Origin: Glandiceps talaboti
Lineage: Eukaryota > Hemichordata > Enteropneusta > Spengelidae
NCBI RefSeq assembly: GCF_964340395.1
Contig: NC_135557.1
Location: 9,245,460 to 9,309,459, forward strand
Reading direction: 5' to 3'
Length of the DNA: 64,000 bases
In this document: positions 11,038-24,215 of the stretch, in pieces
Numbering within the stretch: the stretch's first letter is position 1
Layout: every line of letters begins with the position of its first letter
Program-made: the position numbers and the translations under genes
Notes under the pieces: model-generated
Told to the model about the DNA's origin: nothing
The model's input: only the letters and a program-made list of their open reading frames with translations
Databases searched by the model: none

Positions 11038-12639
11038 CTGTAAAATAAAACATGACAAAAACACAGGTTTGTTTGTTTGTTTGTTTAATAGCATGAAGTG
11101 ACCTAAGGAAAGACCATGTATGGACGAAGGTACGTAAAATAACAACACAATTTACACCAAAAAGAAGGAGCGGCCCGAGTATATGTTCGGGTCACTTTTC
11201 TCAATCTTTGTATAGCTTGGGAAGTTATAATGTGACACTAACAGCTGTACTAGTTATAACATAATAGCACGCTGTCAGTAAAGACTGTCGTGGATCCTGG
11301 CTCCTGTACATGATGTTGTTTAGTAAGCTTATTAAAAGTGATTGCACCAACATGTTTTAATGCTCAGAACGTTGTCGTTAATTTGGTTGTAGGGACATAT
11401 AGAATATTATTTTTGGCTGCTCAGTCTTGTATTGCGAGGTGATACAATACTGATCCTAGTAAACATGTTGTTTAGTGCTTTGTAAATAACTGTTTCTGTA
11501 TTTGACTCTTTCTTGTGCGGTCATAATTTTGCATCCATTAAAATGTGGTGCAGATGGAGCAGATCTGAGGGCATCCATAATCCATAATCAACTTGGGGAC
11601 CATTTTATTTGTTTGCAATACAGTAATTCGCACAATATTGCAAGAATTACCACAGAAAGTATTGCATTAGTCAATGTGTAGTTGAATGAAAGCTTAGGGA
11701 AGTGGACGAAATTATGGAACTAATAAATAATCGAATATTGGTCCGTGACATATTACCCTCCATCAGGAAATTTTGTCCCTGGCAACTTATTAGGAAAGGG
11801 GAAAAGATAACAATGTTTATGATGAATTAAAGACTTTTTTCTGCCAGCATTTAGCTAAACTAAGAAATAAGATAAAAACAATATGAAAGTATTGAGAGCT
11901 ATCAATCAGTAATTTAGTAATAAATCTATAAAAATGGTTTATATGCAGAGTGTATAGTCAAATAATGAAAATCATGAAAACGTTTAATTTCTATTTAATA
12001 ACATAACTGTTAATAAAGAAAACATTATATTATTTATACCTTGTTCTCAAATAAACGGCTCCCAAAATTAAAGCGAAACAAAATGTCGAAATTGTTAATA
12101 TACTCACGTGATGCAAAACAAATAAAATGGTAAATACAATAAAATACTAATTAGCATATCGATAACAATCTGATATATAACTAATATGCTAAAAATAGCA
12201 AAGTATAAAATTTTACTAATCAAAAGTAACTAACTGTATACTGAGTAATATAAACGTGTAAATCAACTTCAATATAAAGTAATATATTGAATAATTAGTG
12301 ATCATCTGAGTAGCTAGTGAGTAAAGAGTGTGCATTTAGAAGTGTTTTGAAAAAAATGTCTAAGCTATTAACTAAATCACCCCATAATATATGCATTAGT
12401 TGTATTCAGAAACATAATAAATTGTTATTATCGCATATCATGTTAACAATTTAAACCACTACGAGCACTTAGGAATAGTTCAACAGACCGACTTCTAGAT
12501 ATGTAGTTTGCCAGTTTTCCTCCAAGATTGAGAGGGTATCTGTATCCAAACTTCCCTGGACCTTTCTCCTTTCTCGACTTTCTATAACTTTACTTTTTAT
12601 ATTACTTTTTTCATATTATTAGTCAATGAATTCGAAATG
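11038..12639. other. Arm sequence upstream of MACPF exon 1, no gene seen
   Basis: AT-rich DNA corresponding to 60,320-62,373 of the right arm but without the LINE found there. No upstream untranslated exon could be fixed. Confidence 0.5.
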
Positions 12640-12870
12640 TCTTTTATGTAACTGGAAGCAATTATACAATGAAGTGATATTGTCTCCTATGTAACTGTAA
12701 GGAAGTAAACAATAAAGTCATAGTGTCTTCTACGTAACCGTATGCAAGTATACAATGAAGTCATAGTGTCTTCTTTGTAAGTGGATGCAAGCAAAAATGT
12801 AGTCAAAGTCTCTTCTATGTAACTGGATGAAAATAAACCACAAAGTCATAGTGTCTTCTATGTAACTGGA
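12640..12870 (-). repeat. 43-bp minisatellite, short left-arm version
   Basis: About five diverged units related to GACACTATGACTTCATTG plus TTTACTTGCATCCAGTTACA in reverse complement (CAATGAAGTCATAGTGTCTTC and GTAACTGGATG). The right arm carries about 29 units at 58,170. Confidence 0.8.
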
Positions 12871-14375
12871 TGGGCCTGTGTCCTCTCCCAGGTAAAATTC
12901 AGCGACCTCAATGACAATCGCTGTTTCAACATGTGTCTGCACTGCTTATGGATAATATCTGCCACTGATTATAAGTTAAGTATAAGCTAATAACTAGATA
13001 ACAACATTTTAGTATATTTTAACAATTTTCAGTGAAAATATCGTGGTTCTCTGATCATAATGATACTACAGTTTCAACATAATTAGTTTAAGATGGTGAC
13101 AGATTCAAAACCACGATTGTAATCGAGATTTAAACATGCTAGTACACTATCTACAGATGATATTTACCAATTATTAACATATATGATGTCATTTTACAAG
13201 TAATTAATCAATTTTAGAGAATATATATTTGGTTATTTGGTGAAAAAAACGTCCCAGTTTAAACTAAAGAAAATGTAATCACGTTTTTCAAATATTTATA
13301 CGCACTGCCCTAATTTGGTATATGTTTACTTGTACTTATTGCAATAAACGTTTTATTTTATAATGGGCCGATTACCATGCAAATCAAATTAAAACAAACA
13401 ACATAAATATCATTGTCAACCGAAACTAGAACGAACACTGAAGGTATCATCTACCAATGAGTCTGAATACATCATAAGCCTGGGTTAATACTAATTAACA
13501 GAACTAAATTGCATGTTTAGAGAAACAGAAATTGAGAAGATTGTCTGTAATACTCTATATCTAAATGCTAATGGTAAACTCAAATGCAGGCGACCTTACG
13601 TAGAACGACGCTTTCCTTTGACGTGATAGAAAATGATATGCTTACCCAGGTCGTTTTTTTTAGTTTGACTTAGTTGCTGTCTTCAAATGACTTTAATGTA
13701 TCATCAACTCAAAGCGCGCATGATAGGAATCCTCAGGTAAATAATGATTTTAATAAAATAGCTATGCAGTAGAAAAGTTGCATTTAAAAAAAATTCCCCT
13801 AAAAATCACAAGGAGGGGGAGCGGTCACCCCCCCCCCCCCAGGCTATGGTACTGGGAGCAGTGTCAGTCCAATGAACATACACACTAAATATACTAAAAT
13901 TGTAAGCGATTTCATCGACGTGAAAACTTTCGGTCAAATACTCAATTTATTTTTGACATATAACATTGTTTGAAAAATAGAAAACAACATAAATCCTCTA
14001 AGAGGTCTCTTCCATAGGAATACACTCCAAATAACAAAAGAAATATGGCAACTGGTTTAGAAGTTGAAGATTACAAAAACTAAATTGAAGGATTAGACGT
14101 GGAACATGTAACGCGAAGGGCGTCGACAGACAAGCCACCTATCCCATTAAAGATATACTCAGTAGTCACTAACTCTCCCCTAACTATATGATGTTTTGAT
14201 GTAAAACAAATTATATACGTTTGCTATAAATGAAAGAAACTCGCTATACAGTAAGTATGAATTTAAATATATCTTGAGTTAAGGAGCATCAGGGCGATTA
14301 GAATGCACTACCTGCTGTGTGAGTGTATACTACGATGTACGGTGCTGCTGTTGTTGTTGTTGTTGCTGCTTCTGC

Positions 14376-14411
<36 letters not shown>

Positions 14412-15340
14412 CGATCGATGATGGTTGCGGTGGTGGTGGTGGTAGTGGTGGGAATTGGGAGTGATGGGTTTCAAAGTTTATTGTAATATTAGTATTTATT
14501 TGTATTTGCATCCAAGACATTAACTACTATATATTCCTTCCAGGGGTCAGACCCGACTAGCCTAGCTATTTTCTGACTCATGTTATCCGAATTCATTATT
14601 ATCCCGTTTGATATACCTGTGATGTTAATTAATGTACTTTTTCGGATAATAAAAATCAATTTCAATTTCAATTTCAATTTCAATTAGCGGTATGTAGAGA
14701 AGAGTGTAGCAGTAACGCCATTTCCATTAAGACAAATTCTAAATCTTGATGCATTTGTAGTTTAACATAATTAAGCTGGAATGTATGTTTGTAATTTCTT
14801 TCCTACCAACTTGTCGGCAGGTTTGATAGTACAAAAGATTCACTCTTCATAATGACGGAGTGCGAATGTTTTCATGTCTCTATTTCTAGCCTTATCATTA
14901 ACATGGAACCATTACCTTCCATTTATTTCAATGGCACATTTATAAAAAAAACAAAAAAACCTATCGATGGCGGCCATTAAAAAAACAGAGCTTCCCGTGT
15001 TACCAATTGAATGAAACTATGCGGATGCTGATTTTTTTTTCAAAAGGAAATTAATTAAATGGCAACAGCTGACACTAGATTAATTTGTATTGTGTTGGTA
15101 TATTTGTATACGTATAGATGGATCCCATTTTGTGTAATCTTAAGCGCAGGAATATAAGCTTCGAACTCTTTTTAGAGTGGCAAACAAGAGCAAGCAAAGC
15201 CCAAGGATTTGATACTCAATTTAATGACAATACATCACTGCACTCTACAAAATCGAGACTATGATAGTCTCTTGTGACTACTACTTCACTCGGATTTTCT
15301 ACTTTCAACCTGTCTCTTAATGAATGGACATCATAATCGA
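12871..15340. other. Arm sequence without a recognisable gene
   Basis: Matches 55,930-58,160 of the right arm in reverse complement. It contains a (GAT)n/(GTT)n tract at 14,346-14,412 and C or A homopolymers, but no supported coding exon. Confidence 0.55.
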
Positions 15341-15360
15341 GATTTAAAACATTTACTTAC

Positions 15361-15528
15361 CTGCTGTTTCAAAGTTTCCAATCTTCAAACAAGTCGGGTC
15401 TGAGTAAACTTTTCTCTGTGCCAGGGCATTTATAGTTTATATTTCCCATCATCCCTTTCGACATGTTATCGAAGTAAAGCGCTGTTCCATCTTTTAAATA
15501 ACACCCTCGACACTTTGGAATACATACA
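15361..15528 (-). other. Candidate exon B, left arm
   Basis: Between an AG at 15,529-15,530 and a GTAAGT donor at 15,355-15,360 an open frame reads CIPKCRGCYLKDGTALYFDN, then YKCPGTEKSLLRPDLFEDWK, and stops with TGA ten bases before the donor. The right arm keeps the frame, the stop and the donor (55,753-55,920) with several amino-acid changes. It may be the last coding exon of an upstream paralogue, or an untranslated leader exon of the MACPF gene. The protein family was not recognised. Confidence 0.4.
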
Positions 15529-15643
15529 CTTGTAAATGATTATATGAACAAACAAAAAATTCAAAGGCAAACTTTTATTGAATTTAGTTTCTCTTCTCAT
15601 TCCTTAGCACTACTTAGCATTTTTGATAAATATACAAATTCAC

Positions 15644-15790
15644 CTGACATAATAATTACGATCGTTGGTGTTAGATTGTTCTTGTTCAGTACAGAGGGGA
15701 TAACAATACTGCTTTGAATTGCTTCGTTATATTTCATCTCCAAAGTAAAGCCTAGGGTTTGACAGGCACATTTCACTCCCATTAAATCCA
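15644..15790 (-). other. Candidate exon A, left arm
   Basis: Flanked by CACAG and a GTGAAT donor, it encodes MGVKCACQTLGFTLEMKYNE and NNLTPTIVIIM. The right-arm copy has lost one base and hits an early stop. Phase does not join cleanly with exon B, so the exon limits are uncertain. Confidence 0.35.
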
Positions 15791-16009
15791 CTGTGCGTGT
15801 TATGACATGCATCCGTTCTAAACGAGTCTCAATTGACTAAAATGAATCGCTTTGTTGTTGTGACACCATTAATTCAGATGGATTTCAAATCTTCGATATT
15901 ATTATATACTTTTTTATATTGACATTACAAATTACGCGGGGAACTTTTACAGCTTTTGCAATTGTAAATTGTAACCATGGTGTTAGATTCTTCTTGTCCA
16001 TAAATCAGC

Positions 16010-16014
16010 AGTAA

Positions 16015-16070
<56 letters not shown>

Positions 16071-16103
16071 ATAATAGTAGTAGTAGTAGTAGTAGTAGTA
16101 GTA
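16010..16103. repeat. (TAG)n microsatellite
   Basis: About 30 TAG units with one TAA interruption, matching the (CTA)n at 55,196-55,243 in the right arm. Confidence 0.95.
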
Positions 16104-16382
16104 CATACTGAAATTATTCCACCTGCATCTTTTAAGACTCTGAAAACTTACTTACATACCATTCAAAAGTAGACAATGTAAATTCTGAGGTAGTGAAGCA
16201 ATTAACAAGACAAGAAAATAAAAACTGAAAACATCCATTTATGTGTGTATTCCTAAAACAACTATACAATTATGAAAAGCCTTATAAGGGACTGGTCAGT
16301 TTCTCGAGGCTGGGGACGAGGGATGTGTGGGGTTCAGGGGGAGGGGTGCGGTGGATCCTTCCATAGGGCTGACAAAATGTCA

Positions 16383-19300
16383 CTGACCCCTACCTGTAAA
16401 ACCGAAAACAGGCTGACCCCAAACACTTAATTCAAAAACATGATATTCCCCCATATATATCAGGTATTTTTTTCATCATGACTCAGTGTGAACTGCTTCA
16501 CTGCCTTGCAAATCCTTTATAAGATCCCGGAATAGCATTATCATTATAATTATTAACTGCACAGGGTAAATGTATTCTAAACAGAGTTTAATAGCATCTT
16601 GACAGTGAAAGGTGTTGGGGAAGCTTCACCGGATAAACAGACCGGTCCATAATATGCCATGTAAAATGCACTGACTTTATGGCTATATTATGCCAGGAAC
16701 ATACACCACTTCTTACATATTCATCACTATTCTGTATATGTAGCTACAAATAGACATATATTCAATTTAAACGAGTCTCAACAGGACAGCATTATCATAC
16801 AAAATGAAACCTTTGTTCTTTTGACTATGCCTTTAACTAATGTCAGTACACAGTTTGACTAATCTAATAAAAGTGTTAACACTCTTTTACATGTCTACTT
16901 CTGCATGCCAAACTGCGAGATATATTTGCCGTGCTAAACTGCAAATATCTGACTTGACAAGCTACAAAAAATATGTATACTTAAGGGACCGGTCAGTTTC
17001 TCCAGCCAGGTGGTGGACGGTGGATTCTTAAATCGGGTTAACAAGAAGTCACTGACCCTCCCTATCTGTAAAATCAAAAACGGGCTGACCCCCTATCACT
17101 TCATAACCTGAACTGCGCAAAGTTACCTTCCCATTTCATGAATTGAGCAATTCCACATATTGGGTGTGATATACATATATATACAATGTACATGTACTTA
17201 TCTATACAGTGTATGTGTACCTATTTAAACAATCACTATAGGAAAAGTCCTATTTGACGATGTCTTTCCAGCCAGGGTAAAGTTTGACCAGAGGATGTGT
17301 AAATGTTGCGAGTATGAAATGAAGTTCAACCTTTGACCCAATTTACCCACTGTAATCTCTCCCCTTGGGGTTGTATACAGTCAGAGGTGGTACTGCTTCT
17401 CTTACTACCCCTAGACATAGATGGTGGCAAGATGGGTCACAGGTAAGGTAAAGGTTGGATAAAGGTGGATAAATTAGACTTTTCGTGTAGTGCATATATG
17501 TGTACTCATATATACAGTGTATACGTACCTATTTATACAGTGTATATGTACCTATGTATGCAGTGTATGTATACCTATCTATATAGTGTATGTGTACCTT
17601 CATATATTGTAAAAGTGTACATCTCTTGTGTGTGTGTGGGGGGGGGGCGCTAGGGGTCCCATTAGAAGTCCTGAAGGATTTTTACTCTGAAAAAATCAAT
17701 TTTGAGCCACTTTAAGACAATAATTACCAAACTGTACAAGACAGCACCAACATGTAACATGCAACTACATAGGGTAGAAATACCTTTGAAATATATGTTG
17801 ATAGCATCTTAATAGTAAGAGGCAGGGAAAGAGCTTAAGACTGTGACGTGTCGACCTCAAGTGGATGGTCCTAGGGGTCTCCCCCTAGAAGCCTTGGGAA
17901 AAGCCAATATTAAAAATATCCAGACACTTTTAGACACTAAGTTCCAAGTTTTGCAAGACAACACCAACATGTAAAAAGCAACTATTTTTGAAATACAGTT
18001 GGATACGTGACAGTAAGAGGTAGGGGCAAGCTTGAGACTTGAATGTGTCCACCTCATGTAGGGTCCTGAGGGATCTTCTCCTAGAAGTCCTAAATGTTAT
18101 TTTATTCTTAAAGCCAATTTTAGGCTATTAAGACCCTTTCAAGCAACAACCTCTCCAAGCTTTATAAAACAACACCATCAAGTATCACAAACTATTCTTT
18201 ATAACTTACCTAAGGCTGAAAAATTGTCTTAAAAAGTTAGATGGTATCACTGGAGTAAAGGTCAGCACATGTACATCTGATGGTAGTATCATCGGTAGAG
18301 GAGATTTGGAGTTTTAAGGCAATTCTAGACTATCTTGGCAAACATTTCTAAGAACTAATTAATACCATTATGACAGTAAACAGGTTGGTGGATTTGATAT
18401 TTGGTTGAATGGATGAGCGACATTTGGGGTGAGGGAGCCCTTGGGGGTTTCTCATAACAGATCTGACGTTTTTTTTATTCTATTAAAGGTGATTAAAAAT
18501 GCTCACATTCACTATTACTAATTTGCTAGACGACATGTTTGTGAAACGCATTCTGGTTTTAAATCTTTTAAAAAGCGTCTGCAAACACCTTAAACTGACC
18601 TTATGTTATGTATACATTGTTATGTATATCTAGTCTAGCCATTTTGATTTATTTTGCCATAATATGGGGACATAATATTTTAGCATTTATACACTGACAA
18701 TTAGTCAGAAAGTGTGAGTAAATATTGGTAAATGTTGGTTAATAAGACATGTACACTGTAGTTTTTGTTTACTGATGTCTATTACAACAACCACCAGCAA
18801 TGTATTTTTTCACAATGCTGTTGACTTTTATTCACCTGTTGACTACGCTCGTCATAGGCTATGTGCTAACGAGTACCCTTTATGACGTCACAAAATCCCG
18901 TGGTCTAGGTGGGACCGGAAATACCCGAAAACTCTCGAAGTAAATCCGAAGGGAACTGACTGAAAAAGGTCATTTTAAGGTGTTTGCAGACGCTTTTTTT
19001 AAAGTGTTAAAACCAGTGTACATTTCACAAACATGTCGTCTAGCAAAATACCAATAGTGAATGTGAGCATTTTGAATCACCTTTAAGGCAATGGTTAGGT
19101 TATTCATAACCTGTGAGGCAATATTTCCAAGCTTTGAAAAGGTAAAGTAAATGTAATTTTTAAACGAGTTTCCATGTCACATAACAATGGGTCTTTTATA
19201 AATATTGCATTAATATTGCATGTATAGTAAAGTCACTAGTATGTTAGAGAACTTGAGGTGTTCATATCTAGTGTATAATAGAACCTGGAATCTGATGAGA

Positions 19301-21370
19301 TGTGGTACTGTGTAGTGTCGATGACATGTAGTGTCCGAAATAGAAAGTGTAGCAATCTCCTCTGTCAATTTCATACTGAGGAGTAAAAATAATTTAGATT
19401 AACTACTTTTTATAAACCAAAATGAAGATTACCATTACGAAACATTCAAGTTAACTTTCGCCACAAAGTGGGATAAAAGAGAAGCGTTGATAGAGGAACA
19501 GCCAAGCATTTACATGACATGTTCTGTAACTAGCTAGTGTGGGAGCTAGTACATGTATATGTATAGTTATGTTTGAACTCTACGTTAAGTATTATTAAAG
19601 AATTGATATAAGAAACAGTGACAACAATATATATTTCAATGTACCAAATTAAAAAATAAGGCTATATGCCATTGTAGAAAAATGTGTTTTTCCATCACAC
19701 TTCGAAATAAAATGACCCCCTCCTTCATTCACAATTTTCAAAAAAGCGTGACACCCTACTGCCAAATTCGAAAGCGGGGTGACCTCCCTCACCACTCAAC
19801 CCCACTCCCACCCCCAGGCTGGAGAAACTGATCGGTCCATAATGTGCCACTGAAATTGAACTGACTTTATGGCTATATTATGTCAGCAACATCAATCACT
19901 TCTTACATATTCATCATCACTCAGTATATGTGGCTACAAGTAGTCATACATTCATTTTAAAAGAGTCTCAACAGGACAGCATTACATACGAAATGAAACC
20001 TTTGTTCTGTTGACACGCCTTAACTACTGTCAGTAGACAATTTGAGTTATCTAATAAATAAGTTAAAACTCTTTTAAACATCTACTTCTGCATGCCAAAC
20101 TTGGAGATATATTTGCCGTGCTAAACTTAAAATGTCTGCCTTGACAAGCTACAAAATCTATGTATACTAAACTATACAATGTATGTGTACCTATCTGTAC
20201 TATGTATATGTACATATTTACACCGTGTATGTGTACTTATCTATACAGTGTATGTATACCTACTTCTACATTGTATGTGTACCTATATATAAAATGTATG
20301 TATACCTATCTATACAGTGTATTTGAACCTACCTACCTATATAGTGTTTGTGCACCCATCTATAAAATATATGGGTACCGATCTACACAGTGTATATGTA
20401 CCAATCTATACAAATTATGTGTACTTATCTATACAGTGTATGTGTATTTATCTATAAAGTGTATGTGTACGTACCTATGTATATGTTTCACGCAATCTGT
20501 AATATTATCCTAACCCACACAAAATACAATAAAAATCATACAGAGGCCAAATTAAAGTTTAGGGGCAAGAGTTTTGAACTGGGGTGTTGATTATCGAACT
20601 TTATTAAAAACACAAGCTACACTGAATTATAATAAAATAAGAATTGTGAAGTGACGAGTTTGTAAATACATGATCATAAAATTCTTTGATTCTTATTATT
20701 TTTTTGTGTGTGTGTCCTATAAAAGATGCTCATTTCATGTACTGGGCATATATATCTTACAATATCCACTTCATAACCTAGGCAACACGATTGCCCATTT
20801 CATGAACTGGGTAAAGTTACCTACCCATTTCATGAATTGGGCAATTTCACAGATTGGGTGTAACATATATATACTCTCTATATAGTTTATTTGCACCTTT
20901 GTATACAGTGTAAGTGTACCAATCTTTACAGTGTAAGTGTACCTATCTATACAATGTGTGTACCTATCTATACAGTGTGTTTAACTATCTATATAATGTA
21001 TGTTTACCTGTTTATACAATATGTTTACATTAAATTCATTCAATCGTGTATATCGTCTTACAAATGCCTCAGGAAACCTACACACGATTCAAAACAAGAC
21101 AATGTAAACATTGGGTAGCGACGAAATTAACAAAACAAGAAAATGAAAACTGAAAACACCATCCAGTTACACTATTCTGGAATTCATCCATTTTGACATA
21201 AGATGATTAATCGATGTATCCCTAAATAAACCATGCAACTAAACGGACCTTACGACCCATTGTTTGGCAGGTACATTCATTATTCCTACATCTCTACTAT
21301 CATTCTGTATCTGTAGCTACAAATAGACATACACACGTTTTAAACTAGTCTGAACAGGACAGCATTAAAA
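16383..21370. repeat. Composite minisatellite repeat region, left spacer
   Basis: The region contains several copies of one dispersed family: blocks such as CTACAAATAGACATA, CTGTCAGTACACAG and TGCATGCCAAACTGCGAGATA (16,740-16,980 and 19,925-20,160) followed by arrays of a roughly 23-bp unit GTATGTGTACCTATCTATACA (17,165-17,230, 17,490-17,610, 20,160-20,480, 20,885-21,030), with a conserved 250-bp module at 17,230-17,480. An inverted pair of about 190 bp occurs at 18,490-18,600 and 18,970-19,085 (GTGAATGTGAGCATTTT). No coding gene is seen; Cys/Tyr-rich frames are minisatellite artefacts. Confidence 0.75.
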
Positions 21371-21379
21371 TGAATAGAA

Positions 21380-22100
21380 TTTATTATGTCCAATGTACCT
21401 GGAAGTTAAATATTGTGTTCGATCAACTAGATATATCACAGAATGTAGGTGTTGCACTTTCTCCTCTTTTACTTATTCTTTTTTTAAAAATGGAATGAGT
21501 GAGACTCTGAGGAGCACCAATCGATTTACTGGTGCGGTTACCTTGTCTCATTAAGATGATGTATGTACTATTTGTGAATGGACTTTTAGTACTGTAACAC
21601 TAGTCGGCTCAATAGGGATAGGCTACAACGCCTATTGAATAACTTGTATAAGTATTGATGTAAGTGGAAACTGAGAGAGAAGACCAACATTGTTGTTTTA
21701 GGAGGGATTGGAGCCTTAAGAAATATGATAAATGGTTTTTAAGTGATGAGCAGGTTAAGGTACCTTCCTCTCAAAGCGCTAGCTATCTTAGTGAAGTATT
21801 TTCAGGGTCAGGAACATTGTCCAAAGCCAAGCCCCAAAAACATTTTTTTTAAGTGCTCAAGCCACTGGAGCTATTTTTAGCTTCTACAAATATGCCTGTT
21901 ATAATTGTTTTTAAATCCTTGATTGTAAAATTCTTCCAAATCTCTGTTATGTTTCTAAATGTGATGGATTCTATCCCGCTGGTGATAGAGAAAAAAATCC
22001 CCAACAACATTGAACGTTATATACTCCGGCTACACAATAGTATAACAATTGTTGGAAGCTGTAAGGTAGAAATGGGAGAGTTGCGGTGAAGAAGACATCC
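21380..22100 (+). pseudogene. Non-LTR retrotransposon reverse transcriptase relic
   Basis: Across frames the plus strand shows pieces of a LINE RT and its C-terminal region: NVGVALSPLLLILFL (21,440; cf. the 'QG..LSPLLF..F' block), RLQRLLNNLYKY then CKWKLREKTNIVVLGG (21,613), KKYDKWFLSDEQVKV then FSGSGTLSKAK (21,690-21,830) and KILPNLCYVSKCDGFYP (21,930). At least four frameshifts or stops interrupt it. The 5' part and endonuclease are absent. The first part is also found reversed at 38,610-38,830 and 45,400-45,610. Confidence 0.7.
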
Positions 22101-22194
22101 TTGCTTATAAATGTTATAATTTCCAATTAGATAATATAGCTGCAGATGACATTAAAATGCAATGAGTTAATTGTATACACATGAACCATTGCAT

Positions 22195-22311
22195 GTGAGA
22201 TAGATAGAGAGACAGAGAGAGAGACACAGAGAGACAGAGATAGAGATAGAGAGACAGAGAGACAGAGACAGTGAGACAGAGATAGAGACAGAGACAGAGA
22301 CAGAGACAGAA

Positions 22312-22365
<54 letters not shown>

Positions 22366-22370
22366 GGACG
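22195..22370. repeat. (GA/AGAC)n low-complexity tract
   Basis: GAGA and GACA repeats passing into a pure (CAGA)n run from about 22,312 to 22,364. Confidence 0.95.
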
Positions 22371-22718
22371 GATAGAGTTAACCTTTTCAACTGCACTGAT
22401 TTCAAATTAACTCATTTCTTCTGTACGTTTCTTTATCAAGGAAAGGGTAGGGTTTTTCTCTCACCAACTTTTTTTCAGATTTATTATCATCGTCATCAGA
22501 GTTGTCATTCTCGAAGTGTCACTGAATTTCGTGTTCACAATCTTGTCCCCGTTCTTCATCGGAGCAAACACTCTCTTCCAGAGCAATGGCCTGCTCCAAG
22601 AGGGTGACACGTATCAAAATCTGTAGGCTTGACAAGAGGCTACAACATATTTCCTTCGCTTTGTTTGTAACAAAATTATTTTCAGTCAAGATAAGCGTAT
22701 TCGTTCTAAAGTACAGAT

Positions 22719-22790
22719 TTAAGAATTTGAGAAACTGTCCCAAGCTTATATTAAGACCTGGTATGGCAACTTGGAATTTAAAAACAACTG
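22719..22790 (-). pseudogene. Unidentified relic peptide shared with 38.5 and 45.3 kb
   Basis: The minus strand encodes QVAIPGLNISLGQFLKFLNL. The same peptide, changed to VAIPGLHISLGMFLEFFNL, is encoded on the plus strand at 38,545-38,605 and at 45,328-45,390. It looks like a fragment of an old transposon ORF; the family was not recognised. Confidence 0.4.
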
Positions 22791-23044
22791 TCAAATCAAT
22801 TCACTCCAAACTACAATACAGTAGGCTATATTTTAAATATGCAAGCCTCAAATTCAATATAATTTGGTACATGCATTGATGGTAACAAAGTGCATATGCA
22901 ATGCAAAGTTTGGTAATGTAGCTTTTCGTTTAATACCTCATTTGTATAATTAATTATTTTGAGTAATTAATCTCTTTAGTAAGAATGCACTCACCAAACT
23001 CAATATATACATTTGGTACACACTGCAAACCTAACTAATCGCAT

Positions 23045-23410
23045 ATGTTCTGTTGCATACCATTGTATAGTGTGTGTAGGAACGAAACTCTAGACTCGTT
23101 TGGCCTTACAGAAGGCATTAGGTTTAAATCTGGTTTACAAATAGGGTCGACTGTACGTCGTCTTAGCGATCGTTTCATGGAACATCTTCGTCTTACCAGA
23201 CAAAAGAGTTGGAACAATCCTGTAACTGTACACTTCATTACTAACGGTCACAGTGTATCAGATATGTCTGTTTCAGGGGTTTGTAAGATGAAATGAAAAT
23301 AAATGGAGGTTGATGGAGGAAGAAATTATTATTCATCTCGGAACTTTAAAAACTAATGAGATTAATAGATTTACACCATTCCCTAACATCTACAAATGCT
23401 TATTCTATCA
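23045..23410 (+). pseudogene. Penelope-like element GIY-YIG endonuclease relic
   Basis: The open frame to 23,296 contains GSTVRRLSDRFMEHLRLTRQ and NPVTVHFITNGHSVSDMSV, matching the Arg...EH and 'HF...GHS..DM' parts of the C-terminal GIY-YIG endonuclease of Penelope-like retroelements. After a frameshift the next stretch reads WRLMEEEIIIHLGTL, the usual 'R...E...I..L.TL' ending. No RT domain was recognised upstream, so only the 3' end is present. Confidence 0.65.
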
Positions 23411-23636
23411 TTAAGGGCGAGTTCATGGGTTCTTGTTGGTGGATGTGATTTTTTTTCTGTATTTTCTTTGCGTATATTTCTTGTTGCCTTCCACTCTGTT
23501 TGATAACACAGAGATATTTGTCAGGTTGTAATCAACCTATATTTTTCCTTGGTATCCTTTGAAAATTAAAGCACATTCGAAACTTCAGGAATTTATTTAT
23601 TTATCAGGACTGTTTTAATCTTTACATTTGCTCTCC

Positions 23637-23764
23637 TACATACATACATACATACATACATACATACATACATGCATGCATGCATGCATGCATGCATACA
23701 TACATACATACATACATACATACATACATACATACATACATACATACATAAATTAATACATACA

Positions 23765-23798
<34 letters not shown>

Positions 23799-23936
23799 GA
23801 TACATACATACATACATACACCCATACATACATACATAAATTAATACATACATACATACATACATACACACATACATACATACATACACACACACATACA
23901 TACATACATACAGACATACATACATACATACATACA

Positions 23937-23965
<29 letters not shown>
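23637..23965. repeat. (ATAC)n microsatellite
   Basis: CATA repeats with GCAT, AATTA and CACA interruptions. It abuts the element tail at 23,966. Confidence 0.95.
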
Positions 23966-23967
<2 letters not shown>

Positions 23968-24215
23968 CTGAAGAAATACATATGGAACTTGTAAGTCAGT
24001 CAATATAAATTGATGTAAAATCCGACGTTTCGAATAAAAATTCTTTTCGAGGTGTTATCTGCGAGCTTTAGACATGTTAGGTAAACACCTGAACACATCT
24101 GAATGAACTACGGAACAGAACAACTACCGCGCGTGATAAACGGTTATATGTGTGAAAAGTTCTAAAATTCGCGCGTACCAAATTGAATCCAATAGAACCA
24201 TGGGCATCATGGCAC
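23966..24215. mobile_element. Retroelement tail, copy 1, ending in (CATA)n
   Basis: Contains GACGTTTCGAATAAAAATTC, CGCGCGTGATAAACGG and AAATTCGCGCG. The same segment, reversed, occurs at 49,365-49,604, and in both copies it is joined directly to a (CATA)n tract. It is non-coding, probably the untranslated tail of a retroelement. Confidence 0.6.

Larger units (their letters stand above)
6640..16382 (-). repeat. Left arm of large inverted repeat
   Basis: This segment is collinear, in reverse complement, with 54,886-64,000. Landmarks that match: the polymerase relic, MACPF exons 1 and 2, GACAGCGTGCTATTATG, CATAAGCAGTGCAGACAC, GGTAATCGRCCCAT, exons A and B, a (CTA)n tract and the GGGACTGGTCAGTTTCTC module at the inner boundary. 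The inner break is at about 16,382 against 54,886. Differences: polymerase content, a LINE in the right arm only and a much larger minisatellite in the right arm. Confidence 0.85.

Noticed and set aside
23637-23965. Possible CRISPR-like or satellite array in tetranucleotide tracts
   Set aside because: No spacers of constant length; it is a plain microsatellite in eukaryotic DNA.
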